Assembly: GCA_017941085.1 (NCBI GenBank)
Contig: JAGAXF010000013.1
Location: 1 to 52,338 of the forward strand
Direction: 5' to 3'
Origin: Bacillota bacterium
GTDB taxonomy: Bacteria; Bacillota; Clostridia; Peptostreptococcales; Anaerovoracaceae
DNA length: 52,338 nt
A program made the position numbers and the translations under genes. The notes under the pieces were generated by a model, which was not told the origin of the DNA, made no database searches, and saw nothing but the letters and a program-made list of their open reading frames with translations. Positions 1 through 8,079 of this stretch are shown here, one piece after another. Within the stretch, counting starts at the first letter, position 1. Each line of letters starts with the position of its first letter.

Positions 1-2
1 AT

Positions 3-254
3 CAAGGAATTAATTACACATATATGCTTAGATGCGCAGATGGCAGCTATTACACCGGCTGGACCAATGATCTGGAAAAAAGACTAAAGGCTCACAACCA
101 GGGGAAGGGTAGCAAATACACAAGGAGCAGAATTCCGGTGGAACTAGTGTATTATGAAAGCTTTCCATCAAAGGAAGAAGCTATGAAGAGAGAGGCTGCA
201 ATAAAGAAGCTTAGCAGGAGTAAAAAGGAACTACTCATGAAGGGTCATGAGTAA
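3..254 (+). CDS. GIY-YIG nuclease-domain protein (5' partial)
   Basis: This is a small single-domain GIY-YIG protein of the YhbQ/YazA (UPF0213) type. The frame is open to the window edge and reads [20 protein letters not shown], in which the Y..(10 residues)..YTG pair is the family's GIY-YIG core. The first internal ATG (position 24) lies inside that core strand, so it cannot be the true start, and the gene begins upstream of the window. The middle (LEKRLKAHN, then GSKYTRSR) and the C-terminal [14 protein letters not shown] helix match the family, which is normally 80-100 residues. The domain makes single-strand nicks in homing endonucleases, UvrC and related enzymes, but the role of these short bacterial proteins is poorly defined. 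A strong terminator follows at 301-340. Confidence 0.85.
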   Translation, partial: QGINYTYMLRCADGSYYTGWTNDLEKRLKAHNQGKGSKYTRSRIPVELVYYESFPSKEEAMKREAAIKKLSRSKKELLMKGHE

Positions 255-300
255 TTTTTCCTCCATTGTAGATAGAACATAATATAGTGTGTAAGTAAGG

Positions 301-340
301 CCGACATCCACAATATTTTGTGGGTGTCGGTTTTTGTTTT
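301..340 (+). terminator. Rho-independent terminator after the GIY-YIG gene
   Basis: CCGACATCCAC (301-311) pairs with GTGGGTGTCGG (320-330), with one T/G mismatch or wobble and an 8-nt loop. The T-rich tract TTTTTGTTTT follows. It separates the GIY-YIG gene from the dcw promoter. Confidence 0.85.
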
Positions 341-401
341 AGAAAATGGTGAAAAAAAGCAGAAAAATAGTAAAAAAAAACACAGTTTAACCCAAAAAAT
401 G

Positions 402-430
402 TTGAAAAGTGGTGGAATGTGGTGTATTAT
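402..430 (+). promoter_or_regulatory. dcw promoter with two MraZ boxes in the spacer
   Basis: A sigma-A-type promoter, TTGAAA (402-407), 17-nt spacer, TATTAT (425-430), lies 56 bp before mraZ. Two GTGGTG hexamers (409-414 and 419-424) sit exactly 4 nt apart inside the spacer. A degenerate third (ATGTTG, 399-404) keeps the 10-bp period and overlaps the -35. Direct GTGG-type hexamers with a 4-nt gap are the known MraZ operator. Its placement between -35 and -10 predicts repression of the cluster by its own first gene product. Confidence 0.75.
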
Positions 431-486
431 TATTCCATTAATATAGGAGCAATGTCTAATCAATTAGTTTCTGGAGGGACAATCTT

Positions 487-918
487 ATGTTCATGGGAAC
501 ATATAACAACTCAATAGATGCGAAAAATCGCATGATTGTCCCGGCAAAACACAGGGATCAATTGGGAGATGGCTGCGTAATTACCATCGGTATCGAAAAG
601 TGCTTAACTATCTATTCTCAGGAGTCCTGGAATAAGCAGGCGGAGAAGATGGAGAGCATTCCGGAATCGGATCTGGAATCTCGTAAGTACGTAAGGCTGT
701 TCTTCAGCCACGCAGAGGAATGCACCTTTGATAAGCAGGGGAGAATTATCATTCCTGAACATTTGAAGGACTATGCAGGGATCACCAAAGAGCTGGTTAC
801 CATGGGTGTTAAAACCAAAATCGAGGTTTGGGCCAAAGAGGTTTGGGACGCACCGGATAACAGGGGCAAGATTGAACCTGACAAATGGGCTGACGCTCTT
901 CTGAAATATGGCTTCTAG
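487..918 (+). CDS. mraZ: Transcriptional regulator MraZ
   Basis: The 143-residue protein has the standard length and contains two SpoVT/AbrB-like (MraZ) half-domains. The first opens with MFMGTYNNSIDAKNRMIVPA (residues 1-20). The second repeats the D-x-x-x-R-(I/M)-I-(V/I)-P pattern as DKQGRIIIPEHLKDYAG near residues 82-98. MraZ is a ring-forming DNA-binding protein that represses the dcw operon by binding direct GTGG-type repeats, and two such boxes occur in the promoter at 409-424. The GGAGGG ribosome site lies about 8 nt before the ATG. It is the first gene of the cluster, with rsmH starting 8 nt after its stop. Confidence 0.97.
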   Translation: MFMGTYNNSIDAKNRMIVPAKHRDQLGDGCVITIGIEKCLTIYSQESWNKQAEKMESIPESDLESRKYVRLFFSHAEECTFDKQGRIIIPEHLKDYAGITKELVTMGVKTKIEVWAKEVWDAPDNRGKIEPDKWADALLKYGF

Positions 919-926
919 GGTATGGC

Positions 927-1862
927 ATGGAATTCAAACATGTACCGGTACTCTTTAAGGAGTGTATAGATGGCCTTGACATAAGGGAAGACGGCACTTA
1001 TGTGGACGGCACTTTGGGAGGTGCAGGACACGCAAGGGGAATTGCCGAAAGGCTGGGACCAAAGGGAACCCTGATTGGAATCGACAGGGATATGGATGCC
1101 ATAGAAGCATCTCGGCCCAGGTTTGAGGCAGTAAAATGTGACGTCAAAATAGTCAAGGGAAATTATGTGGATATTAAGGAAATCCTGTCTGAACAGGGGA
1201 TAGACAGGATTGATGGAGGTCTTCTGGATTTGGGAGTTTCCTCCTATCAGCTTGATGATCCACAAAGGGGTTTTTCATACATGTGTGATGCGCCGCTCGA
1301 CATGCGAATGGATCGCGATGATTTGAGCGGCGCCTACGACATTGTAAACCATTATCCCAAGGATGAGTTGACAAGAATTCTAAGGGAATATGGGGAAGAA
1401 AGATTCGCAGGACGCATCGCCTCACGTATTGAAAAAGAGAGAGAGATTAAACCTATAGAAACCACCGGACAGCTGGTGGAAATAATTAAAAAAGCAATGC
1501 CTGCGGCAGCAAAGCGAGAGAAGCAACACCCTGCAAAACGTAGCTTTCAGGCCCTTCGCATAGAAGTGAATGGAGAACTGAGAGATCTAAAATCGGCAGT
1601 GGAAAACTTCATCGATGTGCTAAAACCCGGGGGAAGATTGGAGGTAATAACCTTCCACTCTCTGGAGGACAGAATAGTAAAGCAGGTATTTGGGGAAAAA
1701 GAAAACCCATGCACATGTCCAAAGAATATTCCTGTATGTGTATGTGGAAAGAAACCCACTATTAAAAGAATTAACCATAAGCCTATTATCGCAAATAAGG
1801 ATGAATTAGAAAGGAATCCAAGGGCCAGAAGTGCCAAACTAAGAATTTGCGAGAAGATATAA
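927..1862 (+). CDS. rsmH: 16S rRNA (cytosine-1402 N4)-methyltransferase RsmH
   Basis: RsmH (MraW) uses S-adenosylmethionine to methylate N4 of C1402 in the decoding centre of 16S rRNA. The 311-residue length fits the family. The SAM-binding loop DGTLGGAGHA is at residues 27-36. LLDLGVSSYQLDDPQRGFSY (near 100) and the C-terminal block with ARSAKLR are typical. A cysteine cluster (CTCPKNIPVCVCGKKP, near 265-280) is the usual loop of clostridial forms. It is co-transcribed with mraZ and starts 8 nt after it, as in most bacteria. Confidence 0.97.
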   Translation: MEFKHVPVLFKECIDGLDIREDGTYVDGTLGGAGHARGIAERLGPKGTLIGIDRDMDAIEASRPRFEAVKCDVKIVKGNYVDIKEILSEQGIDRIDGGLLDLGVSSYQLDDPQRGFSYMCDAPLDMRMDRDDLSGAYDIVNHYPKDELTRILREYGEERFAGRIASRIEKEREIKPIETTGQLVEIIKKAMPAAAKREKQHPAKRSFQALRIEVNGELRDLKSAVENFIDVLKPGGRLEVITFHSLEDRIVKQVFGEKENPCTCPKNIPVCVCGKKPTIKRINHKPIIANKDELERNPRARSAKLRICEKI

Positions 1863-1891
1863 ACAGGGGATAAAACTGGGGGTTAGAGATA

Positions 1892-2218
1892 ATGCTACTT
1901 AGGGCGCAGAGAAACATTATATATAGCATTCTATTAATTGGCGTTATTTGCGTGTTTATAGTAGTGCTTACTGCCTATGCTACCGAGCTGAGAGTGGAGA
2001 ACAACAGGCTTATTGAAGAGATAGAAGTCCTTCAAGGAGAGGTTGACACTCTCAATGTGGAAATTAAACAAGCCAATAATATAGAACGCATCGAAAGTGT
2101 TGCCATTCAGCAACTGGGCATGGTATATCCCGACAGTGATCAATGCGTATATTTATCACAGGAGGAATCGCCTGCCGGCAGCTTGGCAATGGTCATAAGA
2201 GAAAACGCCTACAATTAA
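1892..2218 (+). CDS. ftsL: FtsL/DivIC-like septum protein
   Basis: This is a 108-residue bitopic membrane protein. It has a short cytoplasmic end, one transmembrane segment (about residues 9-29, IIYSILLIGVICVFIVVLTA), then an extracellular coiled coil (about 32-75, ELRVENNRLIEEIEVLQGEV). The end, IESVAIQQLGMVYPD, is the FtsL/DivIC-family signature. Size, topology and place between rsmH and the class B PBP gene all match FtsL, which with DivIC and DivIB activates septal peptidoglycan synthesis. Sequence conservation in this family is low, so the assignment rests largely on position and architecture. A terminator-like hairpin follows directly. Confidence 0.88.
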   Translation: MLLRAQRNIIYSILLIGVICVFIVVLTAYATELRVENNRLIEEIEVLQGEVDTLNVEIKQANNIERIESVAIQQLGMVYPDSDQCVYLSQEESPAGSLAMVIRENAYN

Positions 2219-2245
2219 CTAGGCATTGTTAAGATTGAAAAATTT

Positions 2246-2273
2246 GACCGGACCTTGGTTACCGGTCTTTTTT
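2246..2273 (+). terminator. Terminator-like hairpin inside the dcw cluster (ftsL/ftsI gap)
   Basis: GACCGG (2246-2251) pairs perfectly with CCGGTC (2262-2267), with a 10-nt loop. Six T residues follow (2268-2273). The hairpin lies in the 74-bp gap before ftsI and would end or attenuate the mraZ-rsmH-ftsL transcript. No good promoter is visible between it and ftsI, so partial read-through is the simplest interpretation. Confidence 0.75.
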
Positions 2274-2292
2274 ATAGTGAAGGATTGAGGAA

Positions 2293-4302
2293 ATGAGAGA
2301 AAGAAGAAGCGTAGTAAGTGTTAGAGGACAGAAGAGGGTACTCTTTGTTTTTGCTGTTCTCGTTATTATGCTTATTATCCTTTCCTTAAGAACTGCCTGG
2401 GTTCAAATAGTCCGAGGAGAAGAGTATACGGACATGGCGGTGGATCAACAAACCAGCGACATTGCCGTTGATGCCAAGAGAGGCATGATTCTGGACCGAA
2501 ATGGTGAGGTTCTTGCTTCAAGCACAATTTGCTATAACCTTTGGATTAGACCGGCTCAAATAAGAGAAGAATATGATGAGGCCGAGAGATCGGAACTAAT
2601 AACCAAGATTGCTGAAATCACCGGTGAAAAGGATACAGATGTTAGGGAGTATTTTGCTTCTGACAGCGTTCTCCTTAGAATAGCCAGGCATATAAGCAAG
2701 GAGCAGGCGGACCAAATAAGAAAATTGGAAATTTACGGTGCGGAACTGGCAGAGGACACCAAGCGTCTCTATCCTCTGGGAACCACAGCGGCCAATTTAT
2801 TGGGAAGCGTTAATGATGATGGCATAGGTCGTTCCGGTGTGGAGCTGACATACAACGAGTATCTAAGCGGTGTTTCCGGAAGACGGGTATTCGACAAGGA
2901 TATAAACGGAAACCTTTTAGCCTTTGGTGACAGAATATCCTATGACGCAAGAAATGGATTCAATATTGAACTTACCATAGACGAGGTGCTTCAGCATTAT
3001 TTAGATGAAACGGTTCAGCAGGGATACAAGGATACGGAGGCGGAGAAGGTAGCAGGCATTGTAATGGATCCTAAAACAGGAGAAGTTCTTGCCATGTCCA
3101 TCTATCCCACCTTTGATCCTAACAATCCGGCGGAACCTGTGGAACCAAGTGAAAAAGATATATTTAACGAAATGTCCGATGAGGATCAAATAAAATATCT
3201 AAACAAAATGTGGAGAAATCCTTTGGTTAGCGATGTTTACGAACCCGGCTCCACCATGAAGTTAATAACAGCTTCCGCCACCTTGGAGGAAGGTCTGGCA
3301 AATCCAAATACAGAATACTACTGCGGAGGCAGCATAGTGGTGGAGGACTATGAACTCTACGATGCGGAACACTATGTTCATGGGGTACAAACTTTGACCC
3401 AGGCGGTAGGTAATTCCTGCAATCCTATTCATGCTGAAATGGCACTAAACCTGGGCTACGACAACTACTATAAGTATTTGGATCTCTATGGTTTTACAGG
3501 GACTACAGACATAGATTACCCCGGGGAAAGCCTTCCCATTATTCAGAACAAAGAGGATATAGGTCCTGTAGAATTGGCCACCATGGGCTTTGGTCACGGC
3601 ATAGCCATAACTCCTATTCAGCTGGTTACTGCCATTAGCGCCATCGGAAATGACGGCACCCTTATGAGACCGCATTTGGTAAGAAGGATTACCGACAGCG
3701 ACGGTAAAACAATAATAGAGAATGAACCTGAAGAGGTTAGAAAAGTAATATCAAAAAATACCGCTAGAGAAGTGAGAAGCATTATGGAATCTCAGGTTGA
3801 ATTCTATGGTGGTACCGCCCTTAAAATTCCCGGTTACAGAATGGGAGGAAAAACGGGAACAGCAGAAAGGGCCTCAGAGGGAGGATATAACGAATCCGTT
3901 CAGGACACATCCTTCGTATCCATGGTTCCGGTGGATGATCCACAGGCAGTTGCATTAATTGTCTGCTATGGACCAAAGAACGGAATGTACGCCACCGAGA
4001 CGGCTCTGCCCATAGCAAGAAGGTTCTGGATAAAGGCTCTTCCATATATGGGCATCGAACCAACGGAAGCTGCCGAAACCACCGGAGGAGAAGCGGACTT
4101 TGCTTATGTACCGGATGTTACAAATATATCCTATAAAGAGGCAGTTACCCTTCTTGAATCATATGGTCTAAAGGCAGAAATCAGACCGGCGGTTTCAGAA
4201 GATGAGAATATGGATGATTTTGACTTTACCGTAGTGGATCAGTATCCAAAGGCAGGTAAACGAATAGACAAGAGCGAGCCTGTATTCCTTTATAGAGAGT
4301 AG
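2293..4302 (+). CDS. Class B penicillin-binding protein with C-terminal PASTA domain (FtsI/SpoVD type)
   Basis: This 669-residue septal or spore-cortex transpeptidase cross-links peptidoglycan in partnership with the SEDS glycosyltransferase FtsW. One N-terminal membrane anchor (about residues 14-36) is followed by a PBP dimerisation domain (RGMILDRNGEVLASS near 64). The transpeptidase domain carries all three catalytic motifs: S320-T-M-K323, S375-C-N377 and K520-T-G522. A PASTA domain near 600-669 (VPDVTNISYKEAVTLLESYG) closes the protein. Single-PASTA class B PBPs in Firmicutes include SpoVD and Pbp2B-like proteins, and sequence alone does not settle whether this copy serves vegetative division or sporulation. 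murF follows after 5 nt; murE, usual at this spot, is absent. Confidence 0.93.
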   Translation: MRERRSVVSVRGQKRVLFVFAVLVIMLIILSLRTAWVQIVRGEEYTDMAVDQQTSDIAVDAKRGMILDRNGEVLASSTICYNLWIRPAQIREEYDEAERSELITKIAEITGEKDTDVREYFASDSVLLRIARHISKEQADQIRKLEIYGAELAEDTKRLYPLGTTAANLLGSVNDDGIGRSGVELTYNEYLSGVSGRRVFDKDINGNLLAFGDRISYDARNGFNIELTIDEVLQHYLDETVQQGYKDTEAEKVAGIVMDPKTGEVLAMSIYPTFDPNNPAEPVEPSEKDIFNEMSDEDQIKYLNKMWRNPLVSDVYEPGSTMKLITASATLEEGLANPNTEYYCGGSIVVEDYELYDAEHYVHGVQTLTQAVGNSCNPIHAEMALNLGYDNYYKYLDLYGFTGTTDIDYPGESLPIIQNKEDIGPVELATMGFGHGIAITPIQLVTAISAIGNDGTLMRPHLVRRITDSDGKTIIENEPEEVRKVISKNTAREVRSIMESQVEFYGGTALKIPGYRMGGKTGTAERASEGGYNESVQDTSFVSMVPVDDPQAVALIVCYGPKNGMYATETALPIARRFWIKALPYMGIEPTEAAETTGGEADFAYVPDVTNISYKEAVTLLESYGLKAEIRPAVSEDENMDDFDFTVVDQYPKAGKRIDKSEPVFLYRE

Positions 4303-4307
4303 AGATT

Positions 4308-5705
4308 ATGGAAAAACTTAAGGCAAAAGAAATAGCAAAGCTCTCCGGTGCATCCCTTGTTTCCGGGGATGAAAATGTGGTAATTTCGGAGGTCATAATT
4401 GACTCCAGACAGGCTGTTAATGGCTCTATGTTTGTGGCTTTAAAGGGAGAGTCCACTGACGGTCATAGATTTCTTGTGAATGCTTTGGAGGGTGGAGCAA
4501 AGGCCTTCCTTATTTCCGATATGGATGCAGCCCTGGAATATGGAAAGGATATCTTTGACAGGAAGGATGTGGCTGTACTCCATTGCCGGGATTCCCTTAA
4601 TGCCCTTCAGGAGCTATCGGGAAACTATTTGCTTAATCTAAACATGAGGTGCATTGCCGTTACCGGAAGTGTAGGCAAGACCACCACCAGAGACATGCTG
4701 TATGCTGCCGTTGGTGCCAAATACAAGGCCGGCACCAATAAGAAAAACTATAACAGTGAAACCGGTCTTCCCCTGACTTTGCTTAGCTTTGAAAAGAAGA
4801 TGGAAGTTGGAGTTTTGGAAATGGGTATGGATTCCCTGGGGCAGATTGCCAGGTTGGTGGAGATTGCAGAACCGGAAGCAGCGGTCATAACCAATATAGG
4901 AATTTCTCACATTGAGAGACTAGGCTCAAGAGAAAATATCATGAAGGCAAAAATGGAGGTTACCAAATTCTTTGGTGCCGAAAACACCTTGGTGGTTAAT
5001 TGGGATGATGACATGCTATCCACCTTGAATGAAGAACTCCTTCCATACAAGCTAATCAAAGTGGGCAGCAAAGAGGAATGCCAGTATAGAATTACAGATA
5101 TAGAGGACCGGGGAGTAGGAGGGATTGCATTTACCCTCATTTCCTCTCAGGGAGAGGAAAGAATAGAGCTTCCCGTTCCCGGCAGCCACAACGCCATAAA
5201 CTGCGCCCTGGCCTTGGCGGGAGCCAAAACCATGGGAGTGGAAATACAGGATGCCATAAGAGGTATCAAAAATATGAAAATGACCGGCAGCAGGCTTAAT
5301 GTGGTTCGGGCAGGAGGAATTACTTTAATTGACGATTCCTATAATGCAGCTCCTGCCTCCATGAAGTCCGCCATCGATACTCTTTCCAACACGGAGGCCA
5401 AGAGAAGGATTGCTGTTTTGGGAGGAATAAACGAGCTGGGAAAACAAAGCGAAAAAGAACATAGAGGTGTAGGAAAACACCTTTCTGAAAAAAATATTGA
5501 CCTTCTTATCACCGTGGGAGAAATGGCCAAATGGATTGGAGAAGAAGGGTCAAAAACAAAACAGGTAATTTCCTTTGAGACAAAGGAAGACATATATCCG
5601 GAAATAAAGAAAATATTTAAGCCGGGAGATGCGGTGTTAATTAAAGGCTCAAGAAGTTATGAGCTGGATAAACTCTCGGAGGAAATATTAAAAGAATATA
5701 AATAA
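4308..5705 (+). CDS. murF: UDP-N-acetylmuramoyl-tripeptide--D-alanyl-D-alanine ligase MurF
   Basis: MurF adds D-Ala-D-Ala to UDP-MurNAc-tripeptide, the last cytoplasmic step of pentapeptide assembly. The 465-residue protein has the three Mur-ligase domains. The N-terminal domain contains IDSRQAVNGSMFVALKGE. The ATP loop TGSVGKTTT is at residues 119-127, with the central LEMGMDSLGQI and VITNIGISHIERLGS motifs. The C-terminal domain has LIDDSYNAAPASM. GMDSLGQI and NAAPASM fit MurF better than MurE. It follows the PBP gene by 5 nt and precedes mraY by 24 nt. Confidence 0.96.
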   Translation: MEKLKAKEIAKLSGASLVSGDENVVISEVIIDSRQAVNGSMFVALKGESTDGHRFLVNALEGGAKAFLISDMDAALEYGKDIFDRKDVAVLHCRDSLNALQELSGNYLLNLNMRCIAVTGSVGKTTTRDMLYAAVGAKYKAGTNKKNYNSETGLPLTLLSFEKKMEVGVLEMGMDSLGQIARLVEIAEPEAAVITNIGISHIERLGSRENIMKAKMEVTKFFGAENTLVVNWDDDMLSTLNEELLPYKLIKVGSKEECQYRITDIEDRGVGGIAFTLISSQGEERIELPVPGSHNAINCALALAGAKTMGVEIQDAIRGIKNMKMTGSRLNVVRAGGITLIDDSYNAAPASMKSAIDTLSNTEAKRRIAVLGGINELGKQSEKEHRGVGKHLSEKNIDLLITVGEMAKWIGEEGSKTKQVISFETKEDIYPEIKKIFKPGDAVLIKGSRSYELDKLSEEILKEYK

Positions 5706-5729
5706 TGATTTTTTAGAAAGAGCGAAAGT

Positions 5730-6689
5730 ATGGATATTTTACATTTATTGCTGATGCTTATAATGGGGTTTGTTGCTTCTGCGGTATTAACATCCTTGGA
5801 AATACCACTGCTAAAGCAAAGACAATTTAAGCAGTACATAAGAGAAGAGGGACCGGAATCCCATCAGAAGAAATCCGGTACCCCCACAATGGGCGGCCTA
5901 TCCATGATCGCCGCACTTATTATAGTTACTCTGTTAGGGAAAGGCTTTACTACTGAGTATTGGGTAATGATAATAATAACATTACTCTTTGGTGGAATCG
6001 GCTTCTTGGATGACTATATCAAAGTTGCGGAAAAGCATAATCTGGGATTAAGAGCATGGCAGAAACTGGTGCTGCAGATACTCTTTGGCGTGGGACTGTC
6101 AGTTTACATGTCAGTTATCAGCGATTATGGAACAGGAGTATATATTCCCTTCTATGGAGACTATGTGGACTTTGGTCCCTTTTACATACCATTTGTTACA
6201 TTTGTAATTGTGGCTATGGCAAATAGCGTAAACCTTACCGATGGTTTAGACGGCCTTTGCTCCGGAGTAACTGCCATTGTTGCTCTCCTGTTTGCCATTA
6301 TCGGCATGAGAATGGGGCAGTCGGCACCTATGTCCTTCTGCGCCTCTCTTTCCGGGGTTTGCTTGGGATTCCTTATGTTCAACAAGAATCCGGCAAAGCT
6401 CTTTATGGGAGATACGGGTTCCATGGCTCTAGGGGGAGCTTTGGCTTCCGCAGCCATTCTTATGAAGATGGAATTTCTGCTGGTTATCGCCGGCTTCATA
6501 TACGTTATGGAGTCTCTTTCTGTAATAATTCAGGTCATCAGTTTTAAGACTACAGGTAAGAGAGTATTCAGAATGTCCCCGATACATCACCACTTTGAAC
6601 TGGGTGGAATGGAAGAAAAGAATGTGGTATTCATGTTCTGGGGAATTACATTTGTTTGCTCTTTGCTTGCATATTTTATCTATATTTAA
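5730..6689 (+). CDS. mraY: Phospho-N-acetylmuramoyl-pentapeptide transferase MraY
   Basis: MraY transfers phospho-MurNAc-pentapeptide to undecaprenyl phosphate, giving lipid I at the inner face of the membrane. The 319-residue polytopic protein (about ten hydrophobic segments) carries the family signatures. These are KKSGTPTMGGL (near 47), FLDDYIKV with the DD pair (near 95), NSVNLTDGLDGLCSG (near 160-175), FMGDTGSMALGG and the C-terminal SPIHHHFELGGMEE. The HHH and Asp residues are those known to line the Mg2+/UDP site. It is part of the contiguous dcw operon. Confidence 0.97.
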   Translation: MDILHLLLMLIMGFVASAVLTSLEIPLLKQRQFKQYIREEGPESHQKKSGTPTMGGLSMIAALIIVTLLGKGFTTEYWVMIIITLLFGGIGFLDDYIKVAEKHNLGLRAWQKLVLQILFGVGLSVYMSVISDYGTGVYIPFYGDYVDFGPFYIPFVTFVIVAMANSVNLTDGLDGLCSGVTAIVALLFAIIGMRMGQSAPMSFCASLSGVCLGFLMFNKNPAKLFMGDTGSMALGGALASAAILMKMEFLLVIAGFIYVMESLSVIIQVISFKTTGKRVFRMSPIHHHFELGGMEEKNVVFMFWGITFVCSLLAYFIYI

Positions 6690-6699
6690 TGGAGTAGAT

Positions 6700-8079
6700 A
6701 TGCGTACGAATTTAGACAACATACAAGGAAAAGAAATACTGATAGTTGGATTGGGTAAATCCGGTACAGCCACCTGTCAAACCATATTGGACATAGGTGC
6801 TAATGTTTCAGTGCAGGATGCAAGAGGGGAAAGGGAATTTGATCCCAGCTTTCTTAATTATTTAAGGGGCAGAGGCGTCACCTGCTACTTTGATTGTTTG
6901 CCTCCGGATATGGGCAAGTATGACATGATTATTCTTAGCCCCGGAGCAAGCCCGGAACTGGACTTTGTTCAGGAGGGAAAGGCCAAGGGGGCAGAAATAA
7001 TAGGAGAGCTGGAGCTGGCCTTTAGATTCAGCAGAGGAAACTTCATAGCCATTACCGGAACCAACGGTAAAACCACCACCACAACCCTGGTGGGAGATAT
7101 TTTTAAGGCCTCAGGCAGGAAAACCTACGTGGTGGGAAACATTGGTACTGCTGCCATTTCAGAAGCATCAAAGGCGGAGGAAACAGACTGGCTAATTACA
7201 GAGGCATCCAGTTTTCAGCTGGAAACTATCAAGTATTTCAAACCCATAATATCCGCCATTCTAAATCTTACTCCCGATCATCTCAATAGGCATCATACCA
7301 TGAAGGCCTATGGAGAAGCCAAGGCTAGAATTTTTATGAACCAAAGGGAAGACGGATATCTTGTCATAAATTATGACGACAAAACCTGCTTCAATCTGGC
7401 AAAGAGTTGCAAGGCGAAAATAATACCCTTTAGTAGAAAAGAAGAATTGCCCATGGGAGCATTCATAAAGAATAAAGAAATTGTAATTCTTCCGGAGGGC
7501 AGGAAAAGAGAAATAAAAATCTGCTCCATAGATGATTTAAAAATCATCGGAGATCACAATATAGAAAATGCCCTGGCGGCATCAGCCATTTGCTATTATG
7601 CAGGAATAGATATTGAAACCATCGGAAATACCATAAAGGAATTTCCGGGGGTAGAGCACAGAATAGAATACTGCGGCCAGGTGGATGGTGTTAAATACTA
7701 TAACGATTCAAAGGGTACAAATACGGATGCGGCCATAATTGCCCTGAAGGCTATTAAGGAAAACATTATTTTGATAGCCGGAGGAGATGGCAAGGGACAG
7801 GAGTTTGACGGCTTTGCCAAGGAGCTTAAGGGCAGAGTAAAACACCTAATCCTGTTGGGCCAGGACGGTCCCAAGATTGCCAAGGCAGCAAAGAAGGCAG
7901 GCTTCACAAATATAGTAAAGGCCAAGAATATTCCGGAGTGCGTAACCAAGGCCGCAGAGCTGGCAGAAGAGGGAGACACGGTTCTTCTTTCACCGGCCTG
8001 TGCCAGCTGGGATATGTATGACAATTATGAACAAAGAGGAGATCACTTTAAAGAGTGCGTGGAGTTACTGGGTAAATGA
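6700..8079 (+). CDS. murD: UDP-N-acetylmuramoylalanine--D-glutamate ligase MurD
   Basis: MurD adds D-Glu to UDP-MurNAc-L-Ala. The open frame extends upstream to 6595, but that stretch overlaps mraY out of frame. The ATG at 6700 with TGGAG just before it gives the normal 459-residue protein beginning MRTNLDNIQGKEILIVGLGK, a Rossmann-like start. The ATP loop TGTNGKTTT is at residues 119-127. LNLTPDHLNRHHTM, VEHRIEYCGQVDGVKYYNDS and LSPACASWDMYDNYEQRG are MurD signatures. The stop overlaps the ftsW start (ATGA), so translational coupling is likely. Confidence 0.96.
   Translation: MRTNLDNIQGKEILIVGLGKSGTATCQTILDIGANVSVQDARGEREFDPSFLNYLRGRGVTCYFDCLPPDMGKYDMIILSPGASPELDFVQEGKAKGAEIIGELELAFRFSRGNFIAITGTNGKTTTTTLVGDIFKASGRKTYVVGNIGTAAISEASKAEETDWLITEASSFQLETIKYFKPIISAILNLTPDHLNRHHTMKAYGEAKARIFMNQREDGYLVINYDDKTCFNLAKSCKAKIIPFSRKEELPMGAFIKNKEIVILPEGRKREIKICSIDDLKIIGDHNIENALAASAICYYAGIDIETIGNTIKEFPGVEHRIEYCGQVDGVKYYNDSKGTNTDAAIIALKAIKENIILIAGGDGKGQEFDGFAKELKGRVKHLILLGQDGPKIAKAAKKAGFTNIVKAKNIPECVTKAAELAEEGDTVLLSPACASWDMYDNYEQRGDHFKECVELLGK

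Noticed and set aside
6595..6699. Extended N-terminus for MurD from the upstream ATG at 6595
   Set aside because: It overlaps the conserved end of mraY in another frame; the ATG at 6700 has a ribosome site and gives the normal MurD start.
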